From Acaudatibacter sp035532115 (GTDB taxonomy: Bacteria; Pseudomonadota; Alphaproteobacteria; Caulobacterales; Caulobacteraceae), in NCBI GenBank assembly GCA_035532115.1, contig DATKRO010000038.1:26661-90660 (forward strand): a stretch of DNA of 64,000 nt. The letters run 5' to 3'. Numbering within the stretch: position 1 is the stretch's first letter; each line of letters opens with the position of its first letter. A model generated the notes under the pieces. The model did no database searches, was not told where the DNA came from, and saw nothing but the letters and a program-made list of their open reading frames with translations. Below are positions 40,218-49,372 of this stretch, piece by piece. A program made the translations under genes and the position numbers.

Positions 40218-41879
40218 TCAGCTGGTGGGGCGATGCAGCAGGATCTCCAGCGCCTGGCGCGCCGGCGCGGCCGCGGCCGCCGCGCTGTGCAGCGGCGTCA
40301 CCGCGTCGAGCCTGGCATCGACGTAGGTCGCGCCCGAGGCCACCGCGTCGAGGGTGCGGTTGCGGACGCCGAACTGGCGGCGATAGGCCCAGTAGGCGGC
40401 CATCACCTTGTGCACATAGGCCCGCGTCTCGGCGAAGGGCAGGCTCTCGATCACCATCAGGCTGTCGGCGTCCGGTCCGACGATGGCCTCGGTGCGCGCC
40501 ACCGTGGCCGCGCCGCCGTTGTAGGCGGCGACCGCCCTCAGGATGTCGCAGTCCATCGACCGGCCGATCAGCGAGCCGAGATAGGCCTGGCCGAGCTCCA
40601 GGTTGGTGCCGACGTCGAAGAGCGGCATCGGGTCGGAGGTGAGGGCGGCGTCCCCGGCGACGCTGGCGGCGGACGGCGGCATCAGCTGCATCAGGCCCAC
40701 CGCACCGACGCGCGAGACGGCGGCGCTGTTGAAGCGGCTCTCCTGATAGGTGACGGCGTAGACGAGCGCCTTGTCGATGGTGAAGCCGCCGGTGGGATGC
40801 AGCGCCGGCGTCGGATAGATCGCCTGCGGCTGCGGCGGCCCGGCTTGCGAGTGCAGCACGATCTCGCCGTCGGACTGGTCGGGGCTCAGCCGGTAGGCGA
40901 GCCGCATCCAGGCGGCGCGGTCCGCATCGTCGCCGGCGGCGGCGAGGCCGGAGCGCAGCTCGGCGCCGGCGTCGACCGCCCGCCCGAGCTGGGCCAGGGC
41001 GACGGCCCGGTGCGCCCGGGGGTCGGTGGCGATCAGGCGCTGCAGCACGCTCGCGCCCGGGCGCCGATAGACCTGCGAGGCCGGCAGCGCCACGGCGCCC
41101 TGGGGACGCGTCGCCGCCTCGATCAGCCCGTCCACCGGGTCTTGCGACAGCTCCAGCTCGCGGGCGGCGATCATGCCATAGAAGCTGTCGGGGGCCGCCG
41201 CGGCCATTCTGAGATAGGCCGGGACGCGCTCGCTCAGGCCGGCCGCGGCCGCGGCCCTGGCGGCCCAGAAGCCGCCCGCCGCGCGCAGCCCGTCCTTCTC
41301 GGCGGGATTGGCGGCGATGGTCTCGAAGGCGCCCATCGCCTCGGTGAAGTCGCCCAGGCGATAGGCCGCCAGCCCGGCGATCCAGGCGTCGCCGGCGTTT
41401 CTGGCCAGCACCAGCGCGTGGGCCACGTCGCCGCTGAAATAGGCCTCGCGCGCCGGCCGGGATTTGGCGGAGGGCCGGGTGCGGCCGGTGGGCCCCGACA
41501 AGGCGAGCGGCGTGGCGGCGGGCAGGGGCGGCTCGACGCCGGCGGGCTTGCGCCGCAGCGCCAGTCCGTAGACCCGCTCCGCGCCCGGAAGGTCGCCGAA
41601 GGATTTCAGCCACGCCGACAGCTCCTCGAAGCTGGCGCTCCTGGCGCGATGGGTCAGCTCGACGTAGCGGACATTGCCTTCGAGGCAGGGATCGGAGACC
41701 TGCGCCAGATCGCGGTCGGCGGCGGCGCGGTCGCCGCGCTCTGCGGCGGCGAAGGCGTCGGCATAGAGACTGGCGTCGTTCGCCGTCAGGTCCTGAAGCG
41801 GGGCCGCGCCGACGGGGCGGGCGAAGAGGCCAAGGCCGGCGGCCAGACTTACGGCGAGCAAGCCTCGGATGAATCGCAT
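40218..41879 (-). CDS. Soluble lytic murein transglycosylase (Slt)
   Basis: A 553-residue periplasmic enzyme that cleaves peptidoglycan glycan chains to 1,6-anhydro products. The signal peptide MRFIRGLLAVSLAAGLGLF ends near residue 26. A long helical solenoid follows (about 30-370), the Slt70-type doughnut. The SLT domain starts near 395 with YAVTYQESRFNSAAVS, whose Glu is catalytic, then GLMQLMP and AVAAYNGG. The ATG at 41879 has GAGGGAGA upstream. It probably turns over septal or side-wall peptidoglycan. Confidence 0.93.
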   Translation of the reverse strand: MRFIRGLLAVSLAAGLGLFARPVGAAPLQDLTANDASLYADAFAAAERGDRAAADRDLAQVSDPCLEGNVRYVELTHRARSASFEELSAWLKSFGDLPGAERVYGLALRRKPAGVEPPLPAATPLALSGPTGRTRPSAKSRPAREAYFSGDVAHALVLARNAGDAWIAGLAAYRLGDFTEAMGAFETIAANPAEKDGLRAAGGFWAARAAAAAGLSERVPAYLRMAAAAPDSFYGMIAARELELSQDPVDGLIEAATRPQGAVALPASQVYRRPGASVLQRLIATDPRAHRAVALAQLGRAVDAGAELRSGLAAAGDDADRAAWMRLAYRLSPDQSDGEIVLHSQAGPPQPQAIYPTPALHPTGGFTIDKALVYAVTYQESRFNSAAVSRVGAVGLMQLMPPSAASVAGDAALTSDPMPLFDVGTNLELGQAYLGSLIGRSMDCDILRAVAAYNGGAATVARTEAIVGPDADSLMVIESLPFAETRAYVHKVMAAYWAYRRQFGVRNRTLDAVASGATYVDARLDAVTPLHSAAAAAAPARQALEILLHRPTS

Positions 41880-41949
41880 GCACTCTCCCTCGCGCGGCGC
41901 CGGCGGTGCGGCGGCGTTTGGACTCGCAGGTAGTCTATGAAGCTTAACG

Positions 41950-42756
41950 TTACGTAGGCCCGACCGGGCGATCAAGCCTTTCCGTCAGCATGAGCAGGTC
42001 GTGCCACGCCTTTTGCTTCGCGGCCGGTTGTCGCAGCAGGAAGGCAGGATGCAGCGTCGGCAGGGCAGGGATCTCCAGGCGCCCGTCCGCCGAGCGCCAC
42101 TCGAACCAGCGCCCGCGCAGCTGCAGCACTCCCTCGCTGCGCCCGAGCACGCTCCTGGCGGCGGCCGCGCCGGCGAGCAGCAGCAGCCGCGGCCGCGCCA
42201 GCTCGATCGCCCGCTCCAGGAACGGCGCGCACGCCGCCTGCTCGGCGGGGGTGGGCGTGCGGTTGCCGGGCGGGCGCCAGAACACCGAGTTGGTGATGAA
42301 GACGCGCCCCGTCAGCCCCGCCGCCGCCAGCATCCGGTCGAGCAGCTGGCCCGCCTTGCCGACGAAGGGCGCGCCCTGCGCGTCCTCGTCCGCGCCCGGC
42401 GCTTCGCCGATCACCATCACCGGCGCGGCCGGATCGCCCCTGGCGAACACCGCCTGGCGCGCCCCCTGGTGCTTCAGGGGGCAACCGTCGAAGGCGGCGA
42501 TGGCCGCCTCCAGCGCCGCCAGATCAGACGCCGCCGCGGCCCCGGCGCGCGCCGCCTCGACCGCGCCGGCCGCGTCCGCAGCGGCGGCGACCGCCGGCCG
42601 CACGATGACCGCCGGGGCCGGCGCCGGCGCGCGCGGCCTCAGCGCCGCCAGCCCCGCCGCCATGCGGTCGACCGGCGCCTCCACATAGGCCGTGTCCACC
42701 CCCGCGTCGGCCCAGAAGGCGACCAGGCTCTCGAGCGCGCGCGGATCGGGCGACAT
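41950..42756 (-). CDS. Uracil-DNA glycosylase, family 4 (Fe-S type)
   Basis: A 268-residue glycosylase that removes uracil from DNA. GEAPGADEDAQGAPFVGKAG is the family 4 active-site motif. FITNSVFWRPPGNRTPTPAE and LPTLHPAFLLRQ carry the substrate-pocket and leucine/His loops. Cys residues in FDGCPL and in AACAPF are candidates for the iron-sulfur cluster. The first 80 residues are a Pro/Ala-rich variable region. The ATG at 42756 is probable although no clear ribosome site is seen. Cotranscription with the upstream region is not suggested. Confidence 0.9.
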   Translation of the reverse strand: MSPDPRALESLVAFWADAGVDTAYVEAPVDRMAAGLAALRPRAPAPAPAVIVRPAVAAAADAAGAVEAARAGAAAASDLAALEAAIAAFDGCPLKHQGARQAVFARGDPAAPVMVIGEAPGADEDAQGAPFVGKAGQLLDRMLAAAGLTGRVFITNSVFWRPPGNRTPTPAEQAACAPFLERAIELARPRLLLLAGAAAARSVLGRSEGVLQLRGRWFEWRSADGRLEIPALPTLHPAFLLRQPAAKQKAWHDLLMLTERLDRPVGPT

Positions 42757-42794
42757 GGCGCAGCCATAGCACCGCGCGGCTGGCGCTGGGGAGA

Positions 42795-42836
42795 CTCCTC
42801 GAAGGGCGGGACACGCTCCTCGAAGGGCGGGACACG
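42795..42836. repeat. Two perfect 21-bp tandem copies
   Basis: The 21-mer CTCCTCGAAGGGCGGGACAC plus G occurs at 42795-42815 and again at 42816-42836. It lies in the 214-base gap between divergent udg and sulfotransferase genes. Confidence 0.85.
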
Positions 42837-42970
42837 CGCCATTTTGCTCGCCCACCGGCGGCTGGCCGCTGGAGCTTCCGGGCGAGGCAAGCGTCTCAAT
42901 CGGCGCGCCGAACTGGCTCGTTGCGCCTGGCCCTGCTAGCCTCGTGGCGGCCTCGCTGCGGGAGGGAACG

Positions 42971-43924
42971 ATGCCGATGATGCTGCGCGCGCCGACGCGG
43001 GAATATCGGACGGCGACCATGGATAGCCGCCGCTGGGACGGCTACCGGCCGCGGGCGGGCGACATCGTCGTCGCCACCTATCCCAAGTGCGGCACCACCT
43101 GGACCCAGAGGATCGTCGACCTGCTGGTCTTCCAGTCGCCGGCGCCGCGCCAGTTCCTGGCCGCCTCGCCCTGGCTCGACGCCACCTTCTTCGCCAGCGT
43201 CGACGAGGATCTGGCGAGGCTCGAGGCCCAGACGCACCGGCGCTGCGTCAAGACGCATCTGCCGATCGACGCGGTGCCGGTCTTCGAAGGCGTCAAGTTC
43301 ATCCACGTCGTGCGCGACGGGCGCGACGCCTGCATGTCGATGCACAACCACCAACTGGGCTTCCTGCCGCACATGCGCGAGCGGATGGCGCAGCCTGCGG
43401 GCGGGGAGGCGACACCGCCCCCGCCGGAGACGCCGAAGGACCCGCGCGCCTTCTTCCTGCAATGGATGGACAGGGCCGAGACCGACGCGCCAGAAGGGCC
43501 GGGGCGCGACCTGCCGTTCTGCGACTTCGAGCACACCTATTGGCGCACCCGCCAGGCGCCGTGGATGCTGTTCGTGCACTACAACGATCTCAAGGCCGAT
43601 CTTGAGGGCCAGATGCAGCGGATCTCGGCCTTCCTGGAGATCGAGACGCCGCCGGCGCGGCTCGGCGAACTGGCGCGCGCGGCGAGCTTCGATGCCATGC
43701 GGCGCGACGGCGAGACGATGATGCCGCAACTGCGCGCCGCCTTCGACGAGGGGGCGCAGCGCTTCATCCACAAAGGCGTCAACGGCCGCTGGAAGGAGGT
43801 GCTGACGGCTGAGGATCTGGCCCGCTACGACGCGCTGGTGCGGCGCAAGCTCAGCTGCGCCATGGCCGCATGGATCGAGCAGGGCAGCCTCGCCTGCGGC
43901 GACCCGCGCGGCCTGCCCGACTGA
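42971..43924 (+). CDS. Sulfotransferase family protein
   Basis: A 317-residue enzyme that likely transfers sulfate from PAPS to a hydroxyl or amine. The 5'-phosphosulfate loop is VATYPKCGTTWTQRIVDLL (about 34-52), and the 3'-phosphate motif is VVRDGRDACMSMHNH. LFVHYNDLKADLEGQMQRIS and FIHKGVNGRWKE match the cytosolic sulfotransferase pattern. The ATG at 42971 follows GGAGGG closely; a second in-frame ATG at 42977 has better spacing. Acceptor unknown. Confidence 0.9.
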   Translation: MPMMLRAPTREYRTATMDSRRWDGYRPRAGDIVVATYPKCGTTWTQRIVDLLVFQSPAPRQFLAASPWLDATFFASVDEDLARLEAQTHRRCVKTHLPIDAVPVFEGVKFIHVVRDGRDACMSMHNHQLGFLPHMRERMAQPAGGEATPPPPETPKDPRAFFLQWMDRAETDAPEGPGRDLPFCDFEHTYWRTRQAPWMLFVHYNDLKADLEGQMQRISAFLEIETPPARLGELARAASFDAMRRDGETMMPQLRAAFDEGAQRFIHKGVNGRWKEVLTAEDLARYDALVRRKLSCAMAAWIEQGSLACGDPRGLPD

Positions 43925-44011
43925 GCCCGCCGCGACCAACTCCCTTGACCACCCCCGCGTCGGCTTCGATTAAGTGGCGCAACGAGGGTCTGGACGGGCG
44001 AGGCACGGGCG

Positions 44012-45679
44012 ATGAGCGACGCGCGCGAGGCGATGGACTACGATGTCGTGATCGTCGGCGCGGGCCCGGCCGGGCTCGCGGCGGGGATCCGGCTGAAGCA
44101 GCTGGCGGCCCAGGCCGGCTCGGAGATCTCCGTCGCCATTCTGGAGAAGGGCTCGGAGGTCGGCGCCCACATCCTCTCCGGCGCGGTCATCGATCCGAAG
44201 GGGCTGGACGAGCTGATCCCCGACTGGAAGGCGAGGGGCGCGCCGCTGGAGACGCCGGTCGCCGAGGACCGCTTCCTGTTCCTCGGCCCCCAGGGCGAAC
44301 TGTCGCTGCCGATGTTCGCCATGCCGCCGTTCATGCACAACCACGGCGCCTACATCGCTTCGCTGGGCAATCTCTGCCGCTGGCTGGGCGGGCAGGCCGA
44401 GGCGCTGGGCGTCGAGATCTATCCCGGCATGGCCGCCTCGGACGTGGTCTGGCGCGAGGACGGCTCGGTGAAGGGCGTGATCGCCGGCGTCTTCGGCATC
44501 GGCCGCACCGGCGAGAAGAAGCCCGACTACCAGCCCGGGCTCGAGCTCAACGGCAGCTACGTGCTGATCGCCGAGGGGGTGCGCGGATCGCTCGCCAAGA
44601 AGATCCAGGCGAAGTACGGGCTGGCCGACGGACGCCAGCCGCAGAAGTTCGGCATCGGCCTGAAGGAGCTGTGGCAGGTGCCCGAGGCGAACTTCCGCCC
44701 CGGCCTGGTGCAGCACACGGCCGGCTGGCCGCTTGACAACGCCACCGGCGGCGGCAGCTTTCTCTATCACTTCGGCGACAACTATGTCGCCGTCGGCTTC
44801 GTGGTGCACCTCAACTACAAGAACCCGTGGATTTCGCCGTTCGACGAGTTCCAGCGCTTCAAGCACCACCCGTCGGTGAAATCCCATCTCGAAGGCGGCA
44901 AGCGCATCGCCTACGGCGCGCGGGCGATCACCGAGGGCGGCTGGCAGTCGCTGCCGAGGCTGGCGTTCCCGGGCGGCGCCCTGATCGGCTGCTCGGCCGG
45001 GCTCGTCAACGTGCCGCGCATCAAGGGCAGCCACAACGCCATCAAGTCCGGCATGCTGGCCGCCGAGGCCGCCTTCGCGGCCCTCGCCGCCGGCCGCTCG
45101 GGCGACGTGCTGGAGGAGTACGAGCCGGCCCTGCGCGCCTCGTGGGTCGCCCGCGACCTGAGGGCGGTGCGCAACGCCAAGCCGCTCTGGTCGCGGTTCG
45201 GAACCACGCTCGGCTTCGCCCTCGCCGGCTTCGACATGTGGTGCACGGCGCTCTTCGGCGGTTTCTCGCTGTTCGGCACGCTGAAGCACCACGGGACCGA
45301 CGCCGCCGCCACCGGGCGCGCCGCGGACTACAAGCCCATCGTCTATCCGAGGCCAGACGGGATCCTGAGTTTCGACAAGCTCTCGTCGGTGTTCCTCTCC
45401 TCCACCAATCATGAAGAGGACCAGCCGTCGCACCTGGTGCTGAAGGACCCGTCGATCCCCATCGCCGTCAACCTGCCGCTCTATGGCGAGCCGGCGCGGC
45501 TCTACTGCCCTGCGGGCGTCTACGAGGTGCTCTACGACGAGTCCGGGGCCAACCCGCGCTTCCAGGTCAACGCCCAGAACTGCGTCCACTGCAAGACCTG
45601 CGACATCAAGGACCCGTCGCAGAACATCGAGTGGACGACGCCCGAGGGCGGCGGTGGTCCGAACTATCCGAACATGTAG
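44012..45679 (+). CDS. Electron transfer flavoprotein-ubiquinone oxidoreductase
   Basis: Membrane-associated enzyme that passes electrons from ETF to ubiquinone, linking beta-oxidation to respiration. The 555-residue chain has the FAD fold DYDVVIVGAGPAGLAAGIRL, then GAHILSGAVIDPKG, and GSHNAIKSGMLAAEAAF. The iron-sulfur domain at the C-terminus has YCPAGVYE and NCVHCKTCDIKDPSQNIEW, four Cys for a 4Fe-4S cluster, and ends GGGGPNYPNM. All expected regions are complete. ATG at 44012. It suits the acyl-CoA and crotonase genes elsewhere. Confidence 0.96.
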   Translation: MSDAREAMDYDVVIVGAGPAGLAAGIRLKQLAAQAGSEISVAILEKGSEVGAHILSGAVIDPKGLDELIPDWKARGAPLETPVAEDRFLFLGPQGELSLPMFAMPPFMHNHGAYIASLGNLCRWLGGQAEALGVEIYPGMAASDVVWREDGSVKGVIAGVFGIGRTGEKKPDYQPGLELNGSYVLIAEGVRGSLAKKIQAKYGLADGRQPQKFGIGLKELWQVPEANFRPGLVQHTAGWPLDNATGGGSFLYHFGDNYVAVGFVVHLNYKNPWISPFDEFQRFKHHPSVKSHLEGGKRIAYGARAITEGGWQSLPRLAFPGGALIGCSAGLVNVPRIKGSHNAIKSGMLAAEAAFAALAAGRSGDVLEEYEPALRASWVARDLRAVRNAKPLWSRFGTTLGFALAGFDMWCTALFGGFSLFGTLKHHGTDAAATGRAADYKPIVYPRPDGILSFDKLSSVFLSSTNHEEDQPSHLVLKDPSIPIAVNLPLYGEPARLYCPAGVYEVLYDESGANPRFQVNAQNCVHCKTCDIKDPSQNIEWTTPEGGGGPNYPNM

Positions 45680-45740
45680 GGGGGCGTGCGCGGCGCCGGC
45701 GCCTTGCGGGCGCCGCGCGAACGCGCCAAGGCTGGCGCCG

Positions 45741-47510
45741 ATGCCACGACTTCCGATCCTCTTCTGCGCCGCCGCGGCGCTCGCCCTGGGCGCCTGCGCC
45801 AGCCAGTCCCGCCCGGCCCCGGCGCCGGGCCAGACCGCTTCGGCGCTTGCGCCCGATCCCGGCGCCTCGGCCGACGCTCTCTTCCTTGCCGGCGAGGCGG
45901 CCCTCGACGACGGCCATCTGGACGACGCCTCGGATTTCCTCGCCCGCGCCGCCGCCGCGCGGGGCGAGCCCGGCTATCTGAAGGACGCCGCCTTCGCCGC
46001 CGCCCTCGAGGCCGGCCACGTCGATGCGGCGGCCGCCATCGCGCCCACCGGAGCGGACGCCGACGCGGCGCACCGCAGCCTCGGCGTCCTGACCCGCGGC
46101 GTCGCGGCGCTGGCCGAGGGGCGCGCCAAGGCCGCCCAGGCCGCGTTCGCCGGCGCCGACCCCGCCGCCCCGTTCAGCTCGGTGGCGGCCCTGCTCGCGC
46201 CCTGGGCCGCGGCCGCGGCTGGCGACATGGCCCGGGCCACCGCAGCCGTCGGCGGCGACGATGCGGTCGCCCAGTTCACCGCCAGCCTCGACCGGGCCAT
46301 GCTCTATGAGCGCGCCGGCCAGACCGCCCAGGCCGGCGCCGCCTTCGCCAGGCTGGCCAGCGGCCCCGACGCCGGCGGTCTCGTCAGCATCGCCTACGGC
46401 GCGTTCCTGGAGCGGCACGGGCGGCGCAGGCAGGCGCTCGCCCTCTACCAGGCGGCGCTGGCGCACGCGCCGACGGACGCCGAGCTCCTGGCCGCCCGGG
46501 CGCGCGTGCAGGGGCGCGGTCGCCCACCGTCCCTGCCCACGGTCCGCGAGGGCGCGGCCGAGGTCCTGGTCATCGCCGCCGCCAGCATGATCGAAGAGAA
46601 AGAGGCCGATCCGGCGCTCGCCTATGTCCACCTCGCCCTGAGGCTCGATCCGGCCGACGACGAAGCCTGGGTGATCCTGGGCGACCTCTTGGCGTCGCGC
46701 GACGTGGACGCCTCCCGCGCGGCCTACGCCCATGTCCGGCCGGGCGATTCCCAGTACGTCGGCGCCCGCGACAAGCTCGCCCGCAGCTACGAGAACGCCG
46801 GCGACCACGAGGCGGCGCTGAAGGTGGCGCGCGAAACCGCCCGCGCCGCGCCCGCCAGCCGCCAGGCCGCGGTGACCCTCGCCGACCTGCTGCGCACCAG
46901 CGGCGACTACGCCCAATCCTGCGCGGTGCTCACCCGGCTGATCGATGCGCCGCAGGGACCCGCTGACTGGCGCCTCTACTACCTGCGCGCCTCGGCCTAT
47001 CAGGACGCGGGCGACTGGCCCAAGGCGCAGGCGGATCTCGAGGCCGGGCTGAAACTCAGCCCCGACCAGCCGGAGCTGCTCAATTTCCTTGGCTACGCCT
47101 GGATCGATCGGGGCGAGCGGCTGCAGCAGGCGCTCGCCATGGTGCAGCGCGCCGTGGCCGCCGACCCCCAGTCGGGCGCGATGCTCGACAGCCTGGGCTG
47201 GGGCTACTATCGCCTCGGCGACTACGCGAGCGCGGTGCAGAAGCTCGAGCAGGCGGTGATGCTGGCGCCGGCCGATGCGGAGGTGAACGACCACCTCGGC
47301 GACGCCTACTGGAGCGTCGGACGCAAGGTCGAGGCGGGCTTCCAGTGGCGCCGGGTGCTGACGCTGGCCCCGGATGCGGCGCTGCGGGCGCAGGTCCAGG
47401 CCAAGCTCGCCTCTCCGCTGGGGGCTGGCGCGCCGGGCGCAAAGGCGGCCGGGCCGCCGGCCTCGGCCGCGCCGCCGGCCAGCGCCCCGGCCGAGACCGC
47501 GGCGAAATAG
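45741..47510 (+). CDS. TPR-repeat lipoprotein
   Basis: A 589-residue protein. The signal peptide ends in a lipobox LALGAC (Cys19), so it is probably anchored in a membrane on the periplasmic side. Most of the rest is TPR repeats: AGEAALDDGHLDDASDFLAR, then AYQDAGDWPKAQADLEAGLK, FLGYAWIDRGERLQQALAMV and GDYASAVQKLEQAV. The ATG at 45741 starts the signal. Such proteins act as scaffolds in outer-membrane or cell-wall complexes; the partner is unknown. The next gene, ispE, starts 8 bases after its stop. Confidence 0.88.
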   Translation: MPRLPILFCAAAALALGACASQSRPAPAPGQTASALAPDPGASADALFLAGEAALDDGHLDDASDFLARAAAARGEPGYLKDAAFAAALEAGHVDAAAAIAPTGADADAAHRSLGVLTRGVAALAEGRAKAAQAAFAGADPAAPFSSVAALLAPWAAAAAGDMARATAAVGGDDAVAQFTASLDRAMLYERAGQTAQAGAAFARLASGPDAGGLVSIAYGAFLERHGRRRQALALYQAALAHAPTDAELLAARARVQGRGRPPSLPTVREGAAEVLVIAAASMIEEKEADPALAYVHLALRLDPADDEAWVILGDLLASRDVDASRAAYAHVRPGDSQYVGARDKLARSYENAGDHEAALKVARETARAAPASRQAAVTLADLLRTSGDYAQSCAVLTRLIDAPQGPADWRLYYLRASAYQDAGDWPKAQADLEAGLKLSPDQPELLNFLGYAWIDRGERLQQALAMVQRAVAADPQSGAMLDSLGWGYYRLGDYASAVQKLEQAVMLAPADAEVNDHLGDAYWSVGRKVEAGFQWRRVLTLAPDAALRAQVQAKLASPLGAGAPGAKAAGPPASAAPPASAPAETAAK

Positions 47511-47517
47511 GCGCCGC

Positions 47518-48405
47518 ATGGGGCGGGAGCGCTTCGCGCCGGCGAAGGTCAACCTCTTCCTCCATGTCGGCGCGCCGGCGCCGGGCGGCTATCATCCGAT
47601 CTCCAGCCTCGTCGCCTTCGCCGACGTCGGCGACGTGGTCCGCCTCCGGCCCGCGCCGCAGCTGGGGTTCTGCGTCGAAGGCCGGTTCGCCGCCGGGCTT
47701 GGCGCCGACGCCGACAACCTGGTGATCCGGGCGCGCGACATGGTGCTGGCGGGCTGTCCGGATCCGGCGCCCGCCTTTCACCTCGCCCTGGAAAAGCGCC
47801 TGCCGATCGCCTCGGGCCTCGGCGGCGGCTCGTCGGATGCGGCGGCGACGCTGAGACTGGTCGCCGACGAACTGGCCCGCCAGGGACGCGGCGGCGGGGC
47901 TCTCGCAGCGATGGCCGCCCGGCTCGGCGCCGACGTGCCGATGTGCCTGGAGGCGCGACCGGCGATCGCTTCGGGGCGCGGCGACGTCCTCGCGCCGCCT
48001 CCGGGGTTTCCCGATCTGGACGCGGTGCTGGTCAATCCCCTGGTCGCGTCTCCCACGGCCGCGGTCTACGGCGCCTACGACGCCGCCGGCGCCCCTGGCG
48101 CGGCCGAGCCGCCGCCGTGGCCGCAGAGGCTGAACGACGCCGGAGCGGTGGCCGGCTTCCTCGCCTGCTGCCGCAACGACCTGGAGGCCCCCGCAATCGC
48201 GCTTCAGCCCGCCATCGCCGAGGTGCTGGCGGCCCTGCGGGCGCAGCCGCAGGCGCTGCTGGCGCGCATGTCGGGCTCCGGCGCCACCTGCTTCGCCCTC
48301 TGCGCCGGCGCGCCCGAGCGCGAGGCCCTGGCGCAGGCGCTCTCGGCCCAGCGCCCCGACTGGTGGGTCCAGCCCTGCCGCCTGGCCGGCGTTGCAGAGG
48401 GATGA
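47518..48405 (+). CDS. ispE: 4-(cytidine 5'-diphospho)-2-C-methyl-D-erythritol kinase
   Basis: Phosphorylates CDP-methylerythritol in the MEP route to isoprenoid precursors. The 295-residue GHMP kinase shows FAPAKVNLFLHVGAPAPGGY at the N-terminus, LPIASGLGGGSSDAAATLRL (the ATP loop), and LLARMSGSGATCFAL near the end. The ATG at 47518 is chosen because it directly precedes the family start; the open frame from 47374 shadows the TPR gene. It lies eight bases after the TPR stop, so coexpression is likely. Confidence 0.95.
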   Translation: MGRERFAPAKVNLFLHVGAPAPGGYHPISSLVAFADVGDVVRLRPAPQLGFCVEGRFAAGLGADADNLVIRARDMVLAGCPDPAPAFHLALEKRLPIASGLGGGSSDAAATLRLVADELARQGRGGGALAAMAARLGADVPMCLEARPAIASGRGDVLAPPPGFPDLDAVLVNPLVASPTAAVYGAYDAAGAPGAAEPPPWPQRLNDAGAVAGFLACCRNDLEAPAIALQPAIAEVLAALRAQPQALLARMSGSGATCFALCAGAPEREALAQALSAQRPDWWVQPCRLAGVAEG

Positions 48406-48467
48406 CCGCGAGCCAAGGCTCGGCGGACTTCGCTGCGGTCGAGGGCTGCGGCTCTGCCGCTTTCCTC

Positions 48468-49244
48468 TCAGAAGCGGCGTTCGAGTTCGAGATTGATGCG
48501 GGCCTGGCTTGGGGCCTCGCCGCGGTCGGGTCCGACGGCGGCCAGCCAGCCCGCGTCCGCTTCGATCTCGAAAGGCAGACCCTTCGGCTGGCCCTTCCAC
48601 TTCAGCTGCGGACCGACGTAGGCCCCCTGGGCGCGGTCGAGGAAACCGTGATCGTCGCCGAAATCGCCGAACGCTTCGGCGCCCAGGCGCAGATTGCCGA
48701 CCGTGCGCCAGGTGACCGACGCGGCGTAGCCGTACGACGCATAGACTTCGCCCCGCGGTCCATCGAACGGGCGCTCGACGATGAAGTTGACCAGGCCCTG
48801 GAAGCGCCCCGAGGTCCTGGCCAGCAGCAGTTTGGCCTCTGCGCCGTCGGGCGCGCCGCCGGCTCCCTTGACGCCCTCCAGGTAAAGACCTGCGTCGACG
48901 CCCAGCTTGGGGATCTGGCCCAGGTAGTAGATGCCCTCGACCCCGACGCCGGTGAGCCGCCGGGGCTGGCCCGGCGCGCTCTCGACCTTGGTCACGAGGG
49001 CCAGGCTCAGGCGGTCGTCGAGGCCATACTCGAACTCGTTGACGAGGGTCTGGGCGCCTTTCAGCGACCCGTCGCCAACCTCGCGGCCGTACCGGGTCTC
49101 GAACTCGAACATGTGGTTCTCGACATAAGGCGAATAGACCACTTCATCGAGACGAGGATCGGCCCGGGCCGGCGCGCCGGGCCGCACGAGCGCTCCCACC
49201 GCCGCTGAGAGCCCCAGCGCCAGTCCGATGATCTTCCCACCCAA
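48468..49244 (-). CDS. Outer-membrane beta-barrel protein of unknown function
   Basis: A 258-residue secreted protein. The signal peptide ends near residue 28 (APARA). The rest alternates hydrophobic/polar residues as in a beta-barrel: HMFEFETRYGREVG, DRLSLALVTKVES, GVEGIYYLGQIPKLGVDAGL and VYASYGYAASVTWRTVGNL. It ends INLELERRF, the terminal aromatic for barrel assembly. Translation probably starts at TTG 49244, with GGAGGGG upstream. It is divergent from the cupredoxin-like gene. No family recognised. Confidence 0.7.
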   Translation of the reverse strand: MGGKIIGLALGLSAAVGALVRPGAPARADPRLDEVVYSPYVENHMFEFETRYGREVGDGSLKGAQTLVNEFEYGLDDRLSLALVTKVESAPGQPRRLTGVGVEGIYYLGQIPKLGVDAGLYLEGVKGAGGAPDGAEAKLLLARTSGRFQGLVNFIVERPFDGPRGEVYASYGYAASVTWRTVGNLRLGAEAFGDFGDDHGFLDRAQGAYVGPQLKWKGQPKGLPFEIEADAGWLAAVGPDRGEAPSQARINLELERRF

Positions 49245-49261
49245 GCCCGACCCCTCCGCTC

Positions 49262-49312
49262 TTGCAACTCATTCGCATATTCCCTCTTGCGAACGAGTGT
49301 CAATTGCGACTA
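49262..49312. promoter_or_regulatory. Candidate metal-responsive operator between divergent genes
   Basis: The region contains TTGCAACTCATTCGCATATT and an inverted repeat TTCGCA (49272-49277) with TGCGAA (49288-49293), then CAATTGCGAC. These resemble loosely the Fur-type boxes before TonB receptors in Caulobacter relatives. The match is visual only; iron control is inferred. Confidence 0.35.
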
Positions 49313-49372
49313 GGGCTGGCCATGGGCTGCGCTCTGGCGCGCCGTCTCCAAGGCAAGGTCGAGGCAGATCAA

